A stretch of 64,000 nucleotides of DNA. Origin: Acanthosepion esculentum. Lineage: Eukaryota; Mollusca; Cephalopoda; Sepiida; Sepiidae. Under the pieces are notes generated by a model that did not search any database, was not told the origin of the DNA, and saw nothing but the letters and a program-made list of their open reading frames with translations. Position 1 is the first letter of the stretch. The number at the start of each line of letters is the position of its first letter. This document shows positions 1-9,418 of this stretch, one piece after another. The stretch covers positions 7,114,778 to 7,178,777 of the forward strand of contig OZ038498.1 of the NCBI GenBank assembly GCA_964036315.1, read 5' to 3'. Made by a program: the position numbers and the translations under genes.

Positions 1-278
1 CTTTGGGTTCTTGTATGTGGATCGAAAAACTCGCACTGACAAGTTGCACGATCATATCAAAATATAAACGAAGTCACACAATCGTACACGTATATGCCTA
101 TTTAGATATATTTATTGCTAAATGCATTCGCACGTGAAAACAACCACAGCTCTACTGACAGACGGACCCCGGTCCACTAAAAAAAAACAAACTAAAAAAC
201 CCAGCCAAGATGAACAAATAGGTACAGGATTATGTCCATTTCAGCCCACGCACATAAATAATTCGCTAGACCCCCCCC

Positions 279-326
<48 letters not shown>

Positions 327-440
327 TTTGTAAACAGTGACTATTTAAGCTAATACTGCACGACTCTTCGACAGAATTGAGTCACTGTCAGTCACTGTGT
401 GTTTATCCGAATCTAAAAATAAACACGCTAAAATGCAACT
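1..440. other. Unassigned AT-rich DNA with a CA/TA tract
   Basis: No gene or recognisable repeat family seen. A C-run at 271-279 leads into a compound (CA)n(TA)n microsatellite at 280-323. The small open frame over it is only the microsatellite read as Thr-His and Tyr-Ile. Confidence 0.6.
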
Positions 441-464
441 TCATCCCGTACCGTACGCTGACGG

Positions 465-607
465 CTTAGTGGGAGAAGTTCTGACTGACGCAAATTCAGT
501 CGGGTTTCGATCCTAGCTAGAGTCAACCGGACGTCTAGCCAAACTGATGAGCTGTGAAACAGCGAAACAGTCTGTCTGTGGATGACAAATATATATATAT
601 ATATATG
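465..607 (+). mobile_element. tRNA-derived SINE carrying a hammerhead-like core
   Basis: A tRNA-like head is visible: a box-A-like stretch near 471-486 and a box-B-like GGTTTCGATCC at 503-513. A body follows with a hammerhead-type core at 544-567, then GGATGACA and a (TA)n tail. A second copy at 16389-16530 has the same order: degenerate head, GTCTA, CUGAUGA, a 5-bp hairpin, GAAAC, GGATGACA and a TA tail. The shared layout makes this a dispersed family and not chance. SINEs of this type are transcribed by RNA polymerase III and copied by a partner LINE; whether this copy is active cannot be told. The exact 5' limit is uncertain. Confidence 0.65.
544..567 (+). ncRNA. Hammerhead-ribozyme-like catalytic core, copy 1
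   Basis: Seen directly: CUGAUGA at 544-550, then GCUGU/ACAGC (551-555 with 559-563) closing a GAA loop, then GAAA at 564-567. This matches the invariant hammerhead core CUGANGA, stem II, GAAA, including the G-C pair that starts stem II. Stems I and III and a cleavable UH site are not clear. A short CAG/CUG pairing downstream would put G at the cleavage position, which is unfavourable. It could be an inactive relic or need a dimeric transcript. Confidence 0.5.
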
Positions 608-614
608 TAAAAGG

Positions 615-863
615 GAACATTGAAGTCAACACTTAGAGGCGACAGGCTGTTTCATGCTAGACGCAATCGTCAGACCACGTGGGTTAAATAGTAAGACTTG
701 TCACTGGAAAAATCGGTGTTATTTTAAAAAAAACTGCTATTGTTATTTGCAAAAAAATAATAATTATTGTTTCAGTCCAAAATATATTTTGGCTGACTCG
801 TGGCCTGACGATTGCATCTAGCATGGAACAGCCTGTCTCCTCTAAGTGTTGACTTCAATGTTC
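615..863. repeat. Fold-back repeat with 65-bp arms
   Basis: Arms at 615-679 and 799-863 are near-perfect reverse complements around a spacer of about 120 bp. The arm motif begins AACATTGAAGTCAAC. A related motif occurs at 8222-8250, in another fold-back. No coding sequence lies inside, so this is either a MITE-like non-autonomous element or two SINE tails inserted head to head. Confidence 0.75.
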
Positions 864-879
864 ACTTTTATATTTACAA

Positions 880-1147
880 ACGGTCTGTCCTGCTATTTAC
901 CCATAGATGGGGGGAGGAGAAGAAGAGGATTCATACCATTCCCAAGGATATTAGCACTTTTACTTATTGGTTTTTATTTCTGTTGCTGGAAGAAAGTGAT
1001 ACTTGAAACATTTAAGGAGGCACTGTGGAGTAATGGATAGCGGAACAGATTGAGGAATCGGAGAGCCGAGTTTGAATTCCCGTCAAATCCATTATATTCA
1101 CTTAAGTGCTAATATCCTTGGGAATGGTATGAATCCTCTTCTTCTCC
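880..1147. mobile_element. Two inverted SINE fragments (tRNA-head SINE family)
   Basis: The left part (about 885-960) is the SINE body in minus orientation. The right part (about 1012-1147) is a plus-strand head plus body. The head shows a box-A-like GTGGAGTAATGGATAGCG and a degenerate box B (GAGTTTGAATTCC). Segments 915-960 and 1104-1147 are reverse complements, so the pair forms a hairpin. The same head and body occur in full at 28299-28742 (minus) and in part at 59421-59720 (plus). Confidence 0.7.
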
Positions 1148-1760
1148 TAGCAAGCTAGTCAAATTGATCATGAGTAGAAAATTTGATCCATACTAAACTA
1201 TACTTTTACTCGATTTCTCCTTAAGACGTACGCGGTCATAGTGCTCCACAGATTCCTTTTCTTTGTTAGCTATGAATTGCCATGTCTTCTTGCAAAATAT
1301 ATTAGAGTGGTTTCCCGTTGCCTTCTAAACGGTTTTGAATTTGGAGTTGTCATTCTAGTAGACTGGTGACCACCCAAGGTTAGAAAGCCTGGTTTACCCT
1401 GTTATTTTATTTAAACTATAGCTGGAGGATTTCGCAATAGCATAGTGTGAAGTAAACGCCACTGGCTTGGCATGGATCTGAACCCGGTTCGCCGATTTCA
1501 GTTTTTGCGCCCATAACAGTTACGCTATCCACCTATCATTTGTTGCCTTAACATTTCTGTATATTGCACTTTACGGGAAACCTTGAAAGTTAATAATAAT
1601 GGTTGTTCGAAAATTGCAAAATATTTATGAAAAAAAAAAAATTTTTAATAATAGATAGATTTTTCTTCCTGTAAATCTTTTTCAGATAGATTTTCTACTT
1701 AGAATTATTCAGTGATTTTTTTTTATATTATCAATTTTTACTCATGTTCTATATTGATTT
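1148..1760 (-). mobile_element. Mostly unassigned; minus-strand tRNA-like SINE head at about 1450-1545
   Basis: Read on the minus strand, 1450-1545 shows a box-A-like GGTGGATAGCGTAACTG and a box-B-like GGGTTCAGATCC with correct spacing for a tRNA-derived head. Positions 1225-1330 resemble 41308-41430, so that stretch is probably an old dispersed repeat too. The rest is AT-rich with homopolymer runs and no coding signal. Confidence 0.45.
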
Positions 1761-2172
1761 TCCAAGCATAGCTTAGATGTGGCACAAGGCCAAAAGTAGG
1801 TGGCACCCGGTGAGGATCGAACTCACTACTCAGTCGTAATTGTTCAGTGAAACAAGCTTGCTAACCATTACACCGGCTCGAGATTCCCATATAGTTATTT
1901 TCTAAGCATAGCTTATATGTGGTACAAGGCCAAAAGTATGGGGCACCTAGTGAGGATCGAACTCTCTTTTCAGTTGTAACTGATCTAGCGAGACAAGCTT
2001 GCTAAACTTTACACTGCTCCGAGGTGTCCTAATTGTAGTTATTTTCTAAGCGTAGCTTACATGTGGCACAAGGCCGAATGTATGGGGCACCTAGAGAGAA
2101 TCGAACTCAATTTTCAGTCGTAACTGATCTAGCGAGAGAAGCTTGCTAACCATTACACCACGCCGAGGTACC
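1761..2172 (-). mobile_element. Three tandem tRNA-like SINE units
   Basis: Units start near 1761, 1901 and 2045, a spacing of about 140-144 bp. On the minus strand each has an anticodon-arm-like TAATGGTTAGCAAGC region and a box-B-like GAGTTCGATCCTCACC, followed by GGCCTTGTGCCAC. The same GGCCTTGTGCCAC motif ends SINEs at 36704-36960 and 56955-57190. Three head-to-tail copies with similar divergence suggest local duplication and not three insertions. None is likely to encode a working tRNA, since the acceptor ends are not paired and the boxes differ between units. Confidence 0.65.
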
Positions 2173-2620
2173 CTACTCATGTTTTATATTATTTATTCAT
2201 TATCGTTTCGACCATTATTTTTTTCCTTGGCCCAATTTATATTTTCTAGTTTTATTTAATTTTTTATTAGTTTATTCTGATTTATTTTAATTTATTTCGT
2301 TGTTTAACATTTTTTAATTAAATTCATTTATCGGGTGATTTCACTCCCACTTTTTTGATAACCGTTTTACTACCCGTTTTAAAGTTTTCTAATTTTCTTA
2401 AAACATTTATTATTCCCAAATAATCTTTCTTCCGAACGGTGACTATTTTTCAAAATCTTTTTCAATATATATTTAAAACTGATTTGAACTATTTTCCTTC
2501 CATTACACAGATGACACGCCCATTTACTCCTGTTTGGGATGTTCGATAAAATCAAACTGGCAGTTGCTCTCGAAAATATTCTACAATCTGTTATGAACCT
2601 GGGTAAGAACAGTTTTTATT
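2173..2620. other. Unassigned AT-rich DNA
   Basis: T-rich sequence with TTTTA and TTTAT runs. No coding, RNA or repeat-family signal that I can support. Confidence 0.5.
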
Positions 2621-3625
2621 ACTATTTCTTTGGATTTCTGTTGTATACACATTTTCTTCCAGGTTCCAACCAAAGACGGAAAGTCAGAAAATGGCTTCAG
2701 AACATTTTTCACAGATCATTTTTTTAAAAAAAAGCAAAGAAAACAAAACAAAAAAAAAAAAAAAAAAAAAAAGCATGACCACACACATTTTATATAGATA
2801 AAGCTCTTCGTTATGTGTGCGCTTTACTTGTGAATACAATTTTTTCGTATTTCTGTATGGCATGGGCTACCAGGAATCCCTTCAATGAATCTATCGGAAT
2901 CTTTTCCAATCAATCCGAGGACTCCAACTACAACTGGAATTACTGATGTCCTCATGTACCACATTTTTTAGATTTCCACTTCAAGATACTTTTATTTTGA
3001 TAGTTTTCAAAGATACAGAACAATTTGCATATTCTGTTCTTGTGGTCTTTGATCAAAATGCCTGAGCGATTAGGTTTGATTTGTTTGTGTGAATTGTAAA
3101 GTCCCATAAAATTGTTACAGGCCCTATCTCCGTAACCTGGTCTGGGTTGTGTTCATACCAATTTCTTTCAGTTTCCTTTTCGTAAGTGATACAGATTTTC
3201 CAGTGCAGATATTGGCCAACTGCATCATGCTAATTATTATATTCAGTTGGTGCTAACACTGTCCGACTTTATGCAAGATGGTCAATTGTTTTTGGATATT
3301 TATCACAGAATCTGCATTTTGGATCAACAAAATCTTTCAGTTTGTGTGCTTGGTAATTTCTAGTTGGCAAGAATTGATGGTGGGCAGCAAGAATAGAACC
3401 TTCAGTTTCAGATTTTAACCCTGCACTAAATAACCAAGGATGGGTACACAGGGTTTGGCTATATTAGTTTCTTTGGTACGGACAGTTTATTGACCATGAA
3501 GAGGATTATCTTAACGTCGATTCCACATTTGGCACATTGCATTTGTTTTTGCTTCCTTTTTTAGGTTATTTGATGCAGGATTAGGTGGATTATGGTTTAT
3601 CTGCATTTCTCCACCCACTTGAAAT

Positions 3626-3627
<2 letters not shown>
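2621..3627 (-). pseudogene. LINE with restriction-like endonuclease, 3' part (copy A)
   Basis: The minus strand encodes, in broken frames, the end of a non-LTR retrotransposon polyprotein and its 3' UTR. The block at about 2863-3000 corresponds to the C-terminal stretch that reads KYKDLEIEISKMW and VVVGALGLVGKDS in better copies (28840-29407, 30690-31848). Upstream are the PD-x(14)-D endonuclease region and the Cys/His finger. The 3' UTR lies at 2625-2720 and is split from the coding part by an A-run (2746-2775). PD-(x12-14)-D plus a CCHC finger is the known signature of the R2/R4-like LINEs. Many frameshifts; not functional. Confidence 0.75.
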
Positions 3628-3691
<64 letters not shown>

Positions 3692-4330
3692 CTTTGAATT
3701 CTGGTGTGAACACATTTCTTTCCGAGTCCCTCCCAGAGACCTAAGGTTAAAAATGGTATCATGACATTTTCCACTGCAAAAAAAAAAAAAAAAATAAAAT
3801 AAAAATAAATATTTTACATAGATAAAGACCTTCGTAAGTTTTCTTGCTCGGGAGAATAATTTTTAGCATTTCTTTAAGGCATGGTCTTCAAGGAATCCCT
3901 TCAATTAGTCTACTGGAATCTTTTCAAACCAATCCGAGGGCTCCAACTACCACAGAGATTGTTGATGTTCCCATGTGCCACATTTTTGAGATTTCTATTT
4001 CAAGGTCCTTGTATTTTGATAGCTTTTTGAAGATCTTCAAAGATACATTGCAGTCTGCAGGGACTGCCATATCAATAAGGAGGCACATTTTTTTGCTTGC
4101 GGTCTCTAATAACAATGTCTGGGCGGTTTGATTGTTCTCTCTGTGTATATTCTGTAGTCCCGTAAAATTGTAACAGGTAAGCGGGTCTGGGTAGTGTTCA
4201 TACCAGTTTCTTTAGTGTCCTTCCCGTAGAAGTTGGAGATTTTCCAGTGCAGATATTGGCCAACATTGTCATGCCGGGTTTTATATTCAGTGGGTGCCAA
4301 TACCGTGCAACCTGATACAAGATGATCTAT
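3628..4330 (-). pseudogene. LINE with restriction-like endonuclease, 3' end (copy B)
   Basis: A second minus-strand copy of the same LINE. Its 3' end is marked by the (ATT)n tract at 3628-3690, which is (AAT)n on the element's own strand, followed by the 3' UTR (3691-3775). An A-run at 3780-3795 (also on the plus strand) comes next, then coding remnants up to about 4330. Peptides such as GVLAPTEYKTRHDNVGQYLHW-like and KYKDLEIEISKMWHMGTSTI-like fragments identify the C-terminus. Copy A's upstream end abuts copy B's tail, so two insertions lie in tandem. Confidence 0.75.
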
Positions 4331-4608
4331 TGTTTCTTCTTCTTCTTATACTCTTAAATAGTATATTGTTTCCATATGACCAGTGTTGATTTTTAAGAAA
4401 ATATTTGACCTCTTGCTATATAGGAATAAAGTGCCACTGCCGATACTTGTGTTTGAACATAGATCACCAGTGAGCAAACACAGGCGATCCCATTATTGAA
4501 TTAAGTAGACCACGTGACCATAAAGTAAGCGCATATATGTAGGAAGTAGCTGATGACTAACGATCTCTGTTTCTAGTCTATCCTCTATTACTAGTTGAAT
4601 CTGAATTT
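4331..4608. other. Unassigned spacer before the satellite
   Basis: No gene or known repeat seen. It ends where CTATT-rich DNA grades into the 85-bp satellite. Confidence 0.5.
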
Positions 4609-4613
4609 TTACT

Positions 4614-5797
4614 TTATCCTCTATTGCTATACGGAGCGCTATTCTCTACTCTATTCACTATACTATTTCTCTATTCAGATCACTATACGGATCTACATTT
4701 CTACTCTATTACTATACGGACCGCTATTCTCTACTCTATTCACTATACTATTTCCCTATTCAGATCACTGTACGGATCTACATTTCTACTCTATTACTAT
4801 ACGGACCGCTATTCTCTACTCTATTCACTATACTATTTCCCTATTCAGATCACTGTACGGATCTACATTTCTACTCTATTACTATACGGACCGCTATTCT
4901 CTACTCTATTCACTATACTATTTCCCTATTCAGATCACTATACGGATCTACATTTCTACTCTATTACTATACGGACCGCTATTCTCTACTCTATTCACTA
5001 TACGATTTCCCTATTCAGATCACTATAAGGATCTACATTTCTACTCTATTACTATACGGACCGCTATTCTCTACTCTATTCACTATACTATTTCCCAATT
5101 CAGATCACTATACGGATCTACATTTCTACTCTATTACTATACGGACCGCTATTCTCTACTCTATTCACTATACTATTTCCCTATTCAGATCACTATAAGG
5201 ATCTACATTTCTACTCTATTACTATACGGACCGCTATTCTCTACTCTATTCACTATACTATTTCCCTATTCAGATCACTGTACGGATCTACATTTCTACT
5301 CTATTACTATACGGACCGCTATTCTCTACTCTATTCACTATACTATTTCCCTATTCAGATCACTATACGGATCTACATTTCTACTCTATTACTATACGGA
5401 CCGCTATTCTCTACTCTATTCACTATACTATTTCCCTATTCAGATCACTATAAGGATCTACATTTCTACTCTATTACTATACGGACCGCTATTCTCTACT
5501 CTATTCACTATACTATTTCCCTATTCAGATCACTGTACGGATCTACATTTCTACTCTATTACTATACGGACCGCTATTCTCTACTCTATTCACTATACTA
5601 TTTCCCTATTCAGATCACTGTACGGATCTACATTTCTACTCTATTACTATACGGCCCGCTATTCTCTACTCTATTCACTATACTATTTCTCTATTCAGAT
5701 CACTATACGGATCTACATTTCTACTCTATTACTATACGGACCGCTATTCTCTACTCTATTCACTATACTATTTCTCTATTCAGATCACTATACGGAT
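4614..5797 (+). repeat. 85-bp satellite array, about 14 units
   Basis: Units begin at ACGGA at 4631, 4716, 4801 and every 85 bp to 5736. Copies are almost identical apart from a few marker sites, for example GTACGG, ATACGG or ATAAGG before the TCTACATTT segment. The unit has no stop codon in any of the three plus frames. Because 85 is not a multiple of 3, one 448-codon open frame runs through the whole array while cycling frames. The Ser/Leu/Tyr/Ile-rich product has no recognisable domain, so I treat this as a satellite and not a gene. Confidence 0.95.
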
Positions 5798-5800
5798 TAC

Positions 5801-6180
5801 TATTCGAGCGAGTATTATCGAGAAAGTACTATTAGTGCGAGTGTTATTCGAGGGCGTCTAACACCTGCATTGTTCAACGGCGTTACTATAGTTGTAGCTG
5901 CGATTACAAAGTCTCTACTACAACGCGCATTACGAAAGTGACAACAAGTATTCGTTGACATCACAAAAGTGGCAACGAGTGTTCGAGTATTATCGAGCAA
6001 GTACTATTAGTGCGAGTGATATTCGAAGGCGTCTGACACCAGTATTGTTCAACGGCTATAGTTGTATCTGCGATTACAAAGGCTCTACTACAACGAGCAT
6101 TACGAAAGTGACAACGAGTATTCATTGACATCACAAAACTAGCAACGAGTATTCGTTGACATCACAAAACCTATAAAGTG
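5801..6180 (+). repeat. Tandem duplication of a roughly 175-bp unit
   Basis: Copies at 5802-5980 and 5981-6150 share ATTATCGAG, AGTACTATTAGTGCGAGTG, GTTCAACGGC and ATTACGAAAGTGACAACGAG. A shorter motif, CGAGTATTCGTTGACATCAC, repeats again at the end. The block follows the 85-bp array directly, and its GAGTATT/ACGAGTATT words suggest the two may have a common origin. Function unknown. Confidence 0.8.
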
Positions 6181-6210
6181 AGATATGAAGTCAGACATCA
6201 TTGATAAAAT

Positions 6211-6280
<70 letters not shown>
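6211..6280. repeat. (TCTA)n microsatellite
   Basis: About 17 perfect TCTA units. Confidence 0.98.
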
Positions 6281-6303
6281 CACATTGAAACTGCTAGGTT
6301 GAT

Positions 6304-6645
6304 GTTGGGGCGCACCCACCTTCACAACCACAATAGACTGATCCTATTATCATAAATAGAACAGTAGTTCTAGAGACTGTGAGTTGTGTAGCAGTGTAGT
6401 GCAGTGCAGAGTGAGACTTCTGTAGTGATCAGTTACACTTCCGTTTCTCGACCGGAAGATACCGTTGGACTTTATTACTATTAATTATTGTTACTACTAA
6501 CCTACGTTCGTTCTACTACTAATCTCTCTGATGTAAATACCTCTCTGAATATACCAGTATTTTCCCCACGACTGTGTTTGTTCGTTATTACCATATACTC
6601 ACGTGGAAACACTCAACATCTCAACAGTGGCGACGAAGGATGTCT
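6304..6645 (+). mobile_element. LTR of a Ty3/gypsy-type retrotransposon with primer-binding-site remnant
   Basis: The LTR runs 6304-6626, starting TGTTGGGG and ending CTCAACA, so it has TG...CA ends. Both boundaries are supported by a second copy at 42661-42971. Immediately after the end comes GTGGCGACGAAGG, which looks like a tRNA-primer binding site, as expected inside a full element. No gag or pol follows, so the internal part is lost or truncated. The Ty3/gypsy label rests on the LTR ends and the TGGCGACG-type site only. Confidence 0.75.
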
Positions 6646-7855
6646 TATTGATCCCAACACTTGATAGTGAATATATAAATGTCATTCTGTAAATAATGAG
6701 CAAACCAAAGAAGACACACGTGCGACTTGCGTAAAACAGTAAAATACTGTAAAAATGAATTGACCATAATTAATCCTACTGAAAGGTATCCATAAAAATT
6801 CAATCAGTTGAAATTGTATTTGAATCCTTGAGCGGAGATGTATAAAATATGCTCTGAGGCTAACGATAAAAATAAAGATGTAAAAAATATATTTTAGAAT
6901 TCTTCATTCTACTCCTTGGGTACTTAACTGTTTTACAAAGAGAGAAAAATAAAGTTTAACCGAAATCAATAAACCAGAGATTTTTCAATAAAAATTGTAA
7001 TTTCTAATAATATACACAAAAATAATTTGTATGCATGAAAGACCGTTAAGACATAATAAAATTATATCCTTTTGCTACCCTTATCGCTTTTTAGCATACC
7101 AGCTTAAGAAAACTTTAAAAATATTTTTTAATCATTTTTGGTCTTCCATAATTTAACTGTCACGTCTTTCAAAGCTTAATTGAAATAATTTTAGATGACA
7201 TGAGAAAGATCAGTTTAAAACGTTTACGTCAAAAAAAGTTTTTTTACGATGAACCATGTGCTAATTTTTGCAATTAGAACTAAAATTATAACTTCTGAGA
7301 TATTTAAATTATATTTCTAAAGTTAAATCATTTCAATACGTTTGAATAGATCTTTAAATTTTGAATTACGTTTTTAAATAAAATAGGAAGTACCAATATA
7401 AAGACAAAAGAAATCATCTCAAAAGTTGGAAGACTAAGATTAGAGATTTGGCTTCGTCATTGTTCCTTATTGTATTTGAATTCGAAAAAAAAACAACATT
7501 CATTCTTACGTTCATATTGTTTTTGTTTTATTTTAGACGTTGTCCTATTTTTTTTTTTTTAAAACCTAGGTTTTCCTTTTGTAGTTTACAGTATGAATTG
7601 AATAAAAAGAAGTGACGACATTTTACTATGTTTGGTTTCAATTATATTTTGAAAAAAAAAATAGAATGTCTGAAAGTAATTGAATTAATAAAGGTGTAAA
7701 AAAGGTAAACGTTTGTCTACTGAACTGACAAAATTGTATAAACTTATCTCCAAATCAACATTTTTGCGAAAAACGTTATATCTGTTTATCCACGTTTTTT
7801 CTCTACCACACACTTTATATGTCTATGAATTTATATATTTTCAATGTACCCAAGT
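6646..7855. other. Unassigned AT-rich DNA
   Basis: About 1.2 kb of AT-rich sequence with many short A and T runs. I see no open frame of note, no RNA gene and no repeat I can name. The beginning may be the decayed leader of the LTR element. Confidence 0.5.
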
Positions 7856-8108
7856 CTAGGATTGGTGTATACGGAATAAATTCCAATAACCAACAAATAC
7901 TATTCTTAAAAGAGTGCTCAATACAGAGTAGGGCAAATATAATTATTTATTCGAAAATTATAACATAAATATGTTCTAAAAGCCTACATTCTACATTCAA
8001 AACAATCACTTGATAAAACACCAGAAGTATTGAAACAAAATGGCTATTTTTGTAGTGATTTTATAACATATTTATGTTATAATTTTCGAATAAATAATTA
8101 TATTTTCA

Positions 8109-8150
<42 letters not shown>
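7856..8150 (+). mobile_element. Short interspersed element with a TA-rich tail and 36-bp inverted repeat
   Basis: A block at about 7985-8100 (GAAACAAAATGGCTATTTT, then TTATAACATATTTATG, then CGAATAAATAATTA) recurs at 59305-59424 and 63395-63490, each time followed by (TA)n. It is therefore a dispersed element whose end seeds TA tracts. Here 7940-7975 is a perfect 36-bp reverse complement of 8065-8100, so this copy carries an inverted duplicate of its own tail. No coding potential; the class (SINE or LINE 3' end) is undecided. Confidence 0.7.
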
Positions 8151-8153
<3 letters not shown>

Positions 8154-8474
8154 GAAATATAGTGTTATGGTGTGCTATATTTATGGGATAAAGTACTCAA
8201 TATCAGAGATAGAGCGTGTGTAAATATAAAAGTGGACATTGAAGTCAACGATCAGCTGTTTCATGCTAGATGAAATCATCTGGCGACGATTGCTGTTGTT
8301 GTTCACGGCTTTTTATATATACAGGTCAGTGGTGCATATAAATAAATAAATAAACAAATAAATGACTTCCGGTAAAATAACCACCAAAATAGACTACCCA
8401 CAATGCACTACTGACCCGTATATATAAATAGCCGAGAAAAACAACAGCACTGTTGCCTTCAATGTGCACTTATA

Positions 8475-8480
<6 letters not shown>
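8151..8480. repeat. Fold-back repeat between TA tracts
   Basis: Outer arms 8222-8250 and 8451-8480 and inner arms 8292-8337 and 8403-8449 are nested reverse complements around a TAAA/ACAA-rich centre. The outer arm contains ACATTGAAGTCAAC, as in the fold-back at 615-863. A leading segment (GAAGAAATATAG...GGATAAAGT, about 8151-8200) recurs at 31915-31962, also between TA tracts. Confidence 0.75.

Positions 8481-8560
<80 letters not shown>
8473..8560. repeat. (TA)n microsatellite
   Basis: Nearly pure TA. The Tyr-Ile open frame across it is an artefact. Confidence 0.98.
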
Positions 8561-8565
<5 letters not shown>

Positions 8566-8832
8566 ACTAGCAGCATATCAAGTCCCGCAAACCTTCCCTC
8601 TGTAAACAGTGTGATTGTTAGTTGGGGGCCTTGCTATAATTTGTCTCTAGTACTCCCCAACCTCTTTTTTTACCTCTCATCAGTCATTCGCAAATTTAAG
8701 AATTTATTGTATTTTACACTTTTTTCTCCCGATTAAAAACCTTGAAGAGCGGGAGCGAAACCGGTTGTTTTCCTATTTTATTTTCTTTGTTTGTAATTAT
8801 GCCAAGTAATATTCAGCTAAATGTCTTTACAT

Positions 8833-8903
<71 letters not shown>

Positions 8904-9098
8904 AATAATAATTAAATATATAATAAATAATAAATTATTATATTCTTACTCTGTCCTGGACATTGATTCTATCCTCTTGGAAACTTTTATATATATATGT
9001 ATGTTTGTATGTATGTATGTATGTATGTATGTATGTATGTAGGTAGATATGTATGCATATTTATATATTTAATATATATATATATGTATATTAACCAC

Positions 9099-9167
<69 letters not shown>

Positions 9168-9298
9168 TATATATACATACATATATACGTATATATACAC
9201 GTATATATACACTGCGTTTTAAATTATTAATGAGGTGACATTTTTTCATCTTGTTCAAAAACTACCAGTCAGAATTTAACGAAATGTTTACAGTATAA
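8561..9298. repeat. Microsatellite cluster with a degenerate hammerhead-like motif
   Basis: TA tracts at 8835-8900 and 9107-9164 and a (GTAT)n tract at 8998-9040. Between them, at 8742-8760, UUGAAGA, GC-GGGA-GC and GAAA have the order of a hammerhead core but with the first C replaced by U and only two stem-II pairs. I treat that as a weak relic. No coding sequence. Confidence 0.6.
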
Positions 9299-9418
9299 TT
9301 AGAATAGGTATATGCGCAGGCTGTACCAAAAATGTATCGTTCTGCGCAACTGGAAACAAACGCTGGCCATTTGCAATATTAACACGATATAGAAATATTC
9401 CAAACTATAAACGAGTGT

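Noticed and set aside
1761..2172. Functional tRNA genes at SINE heads (also 1010, 28660, 36207, 59430)
   Set aside because: Internal boxes are present but acceptor stems do not pair and copies differ; these are tRNA-derived SINEs.
3511..3774. Poly-Asn protein (also 17448-17732)
   Set aside because: ATT tracts read on the minus strand beside LINE remnants.
4595..5941. 448-codon open frame as a repeat protein gene
   Set aside because: It is the 85-bp satellite read through all three frames; no start context, domain or codon bias. Reported as a satellite property only.
8464..9042. Tyr-Ile and related open frames over TA, GTAT and TG tracts (also 18643, 20334, 31742, 57888-58598, 63034)
   Set aside because: Simple microsatellite translation.
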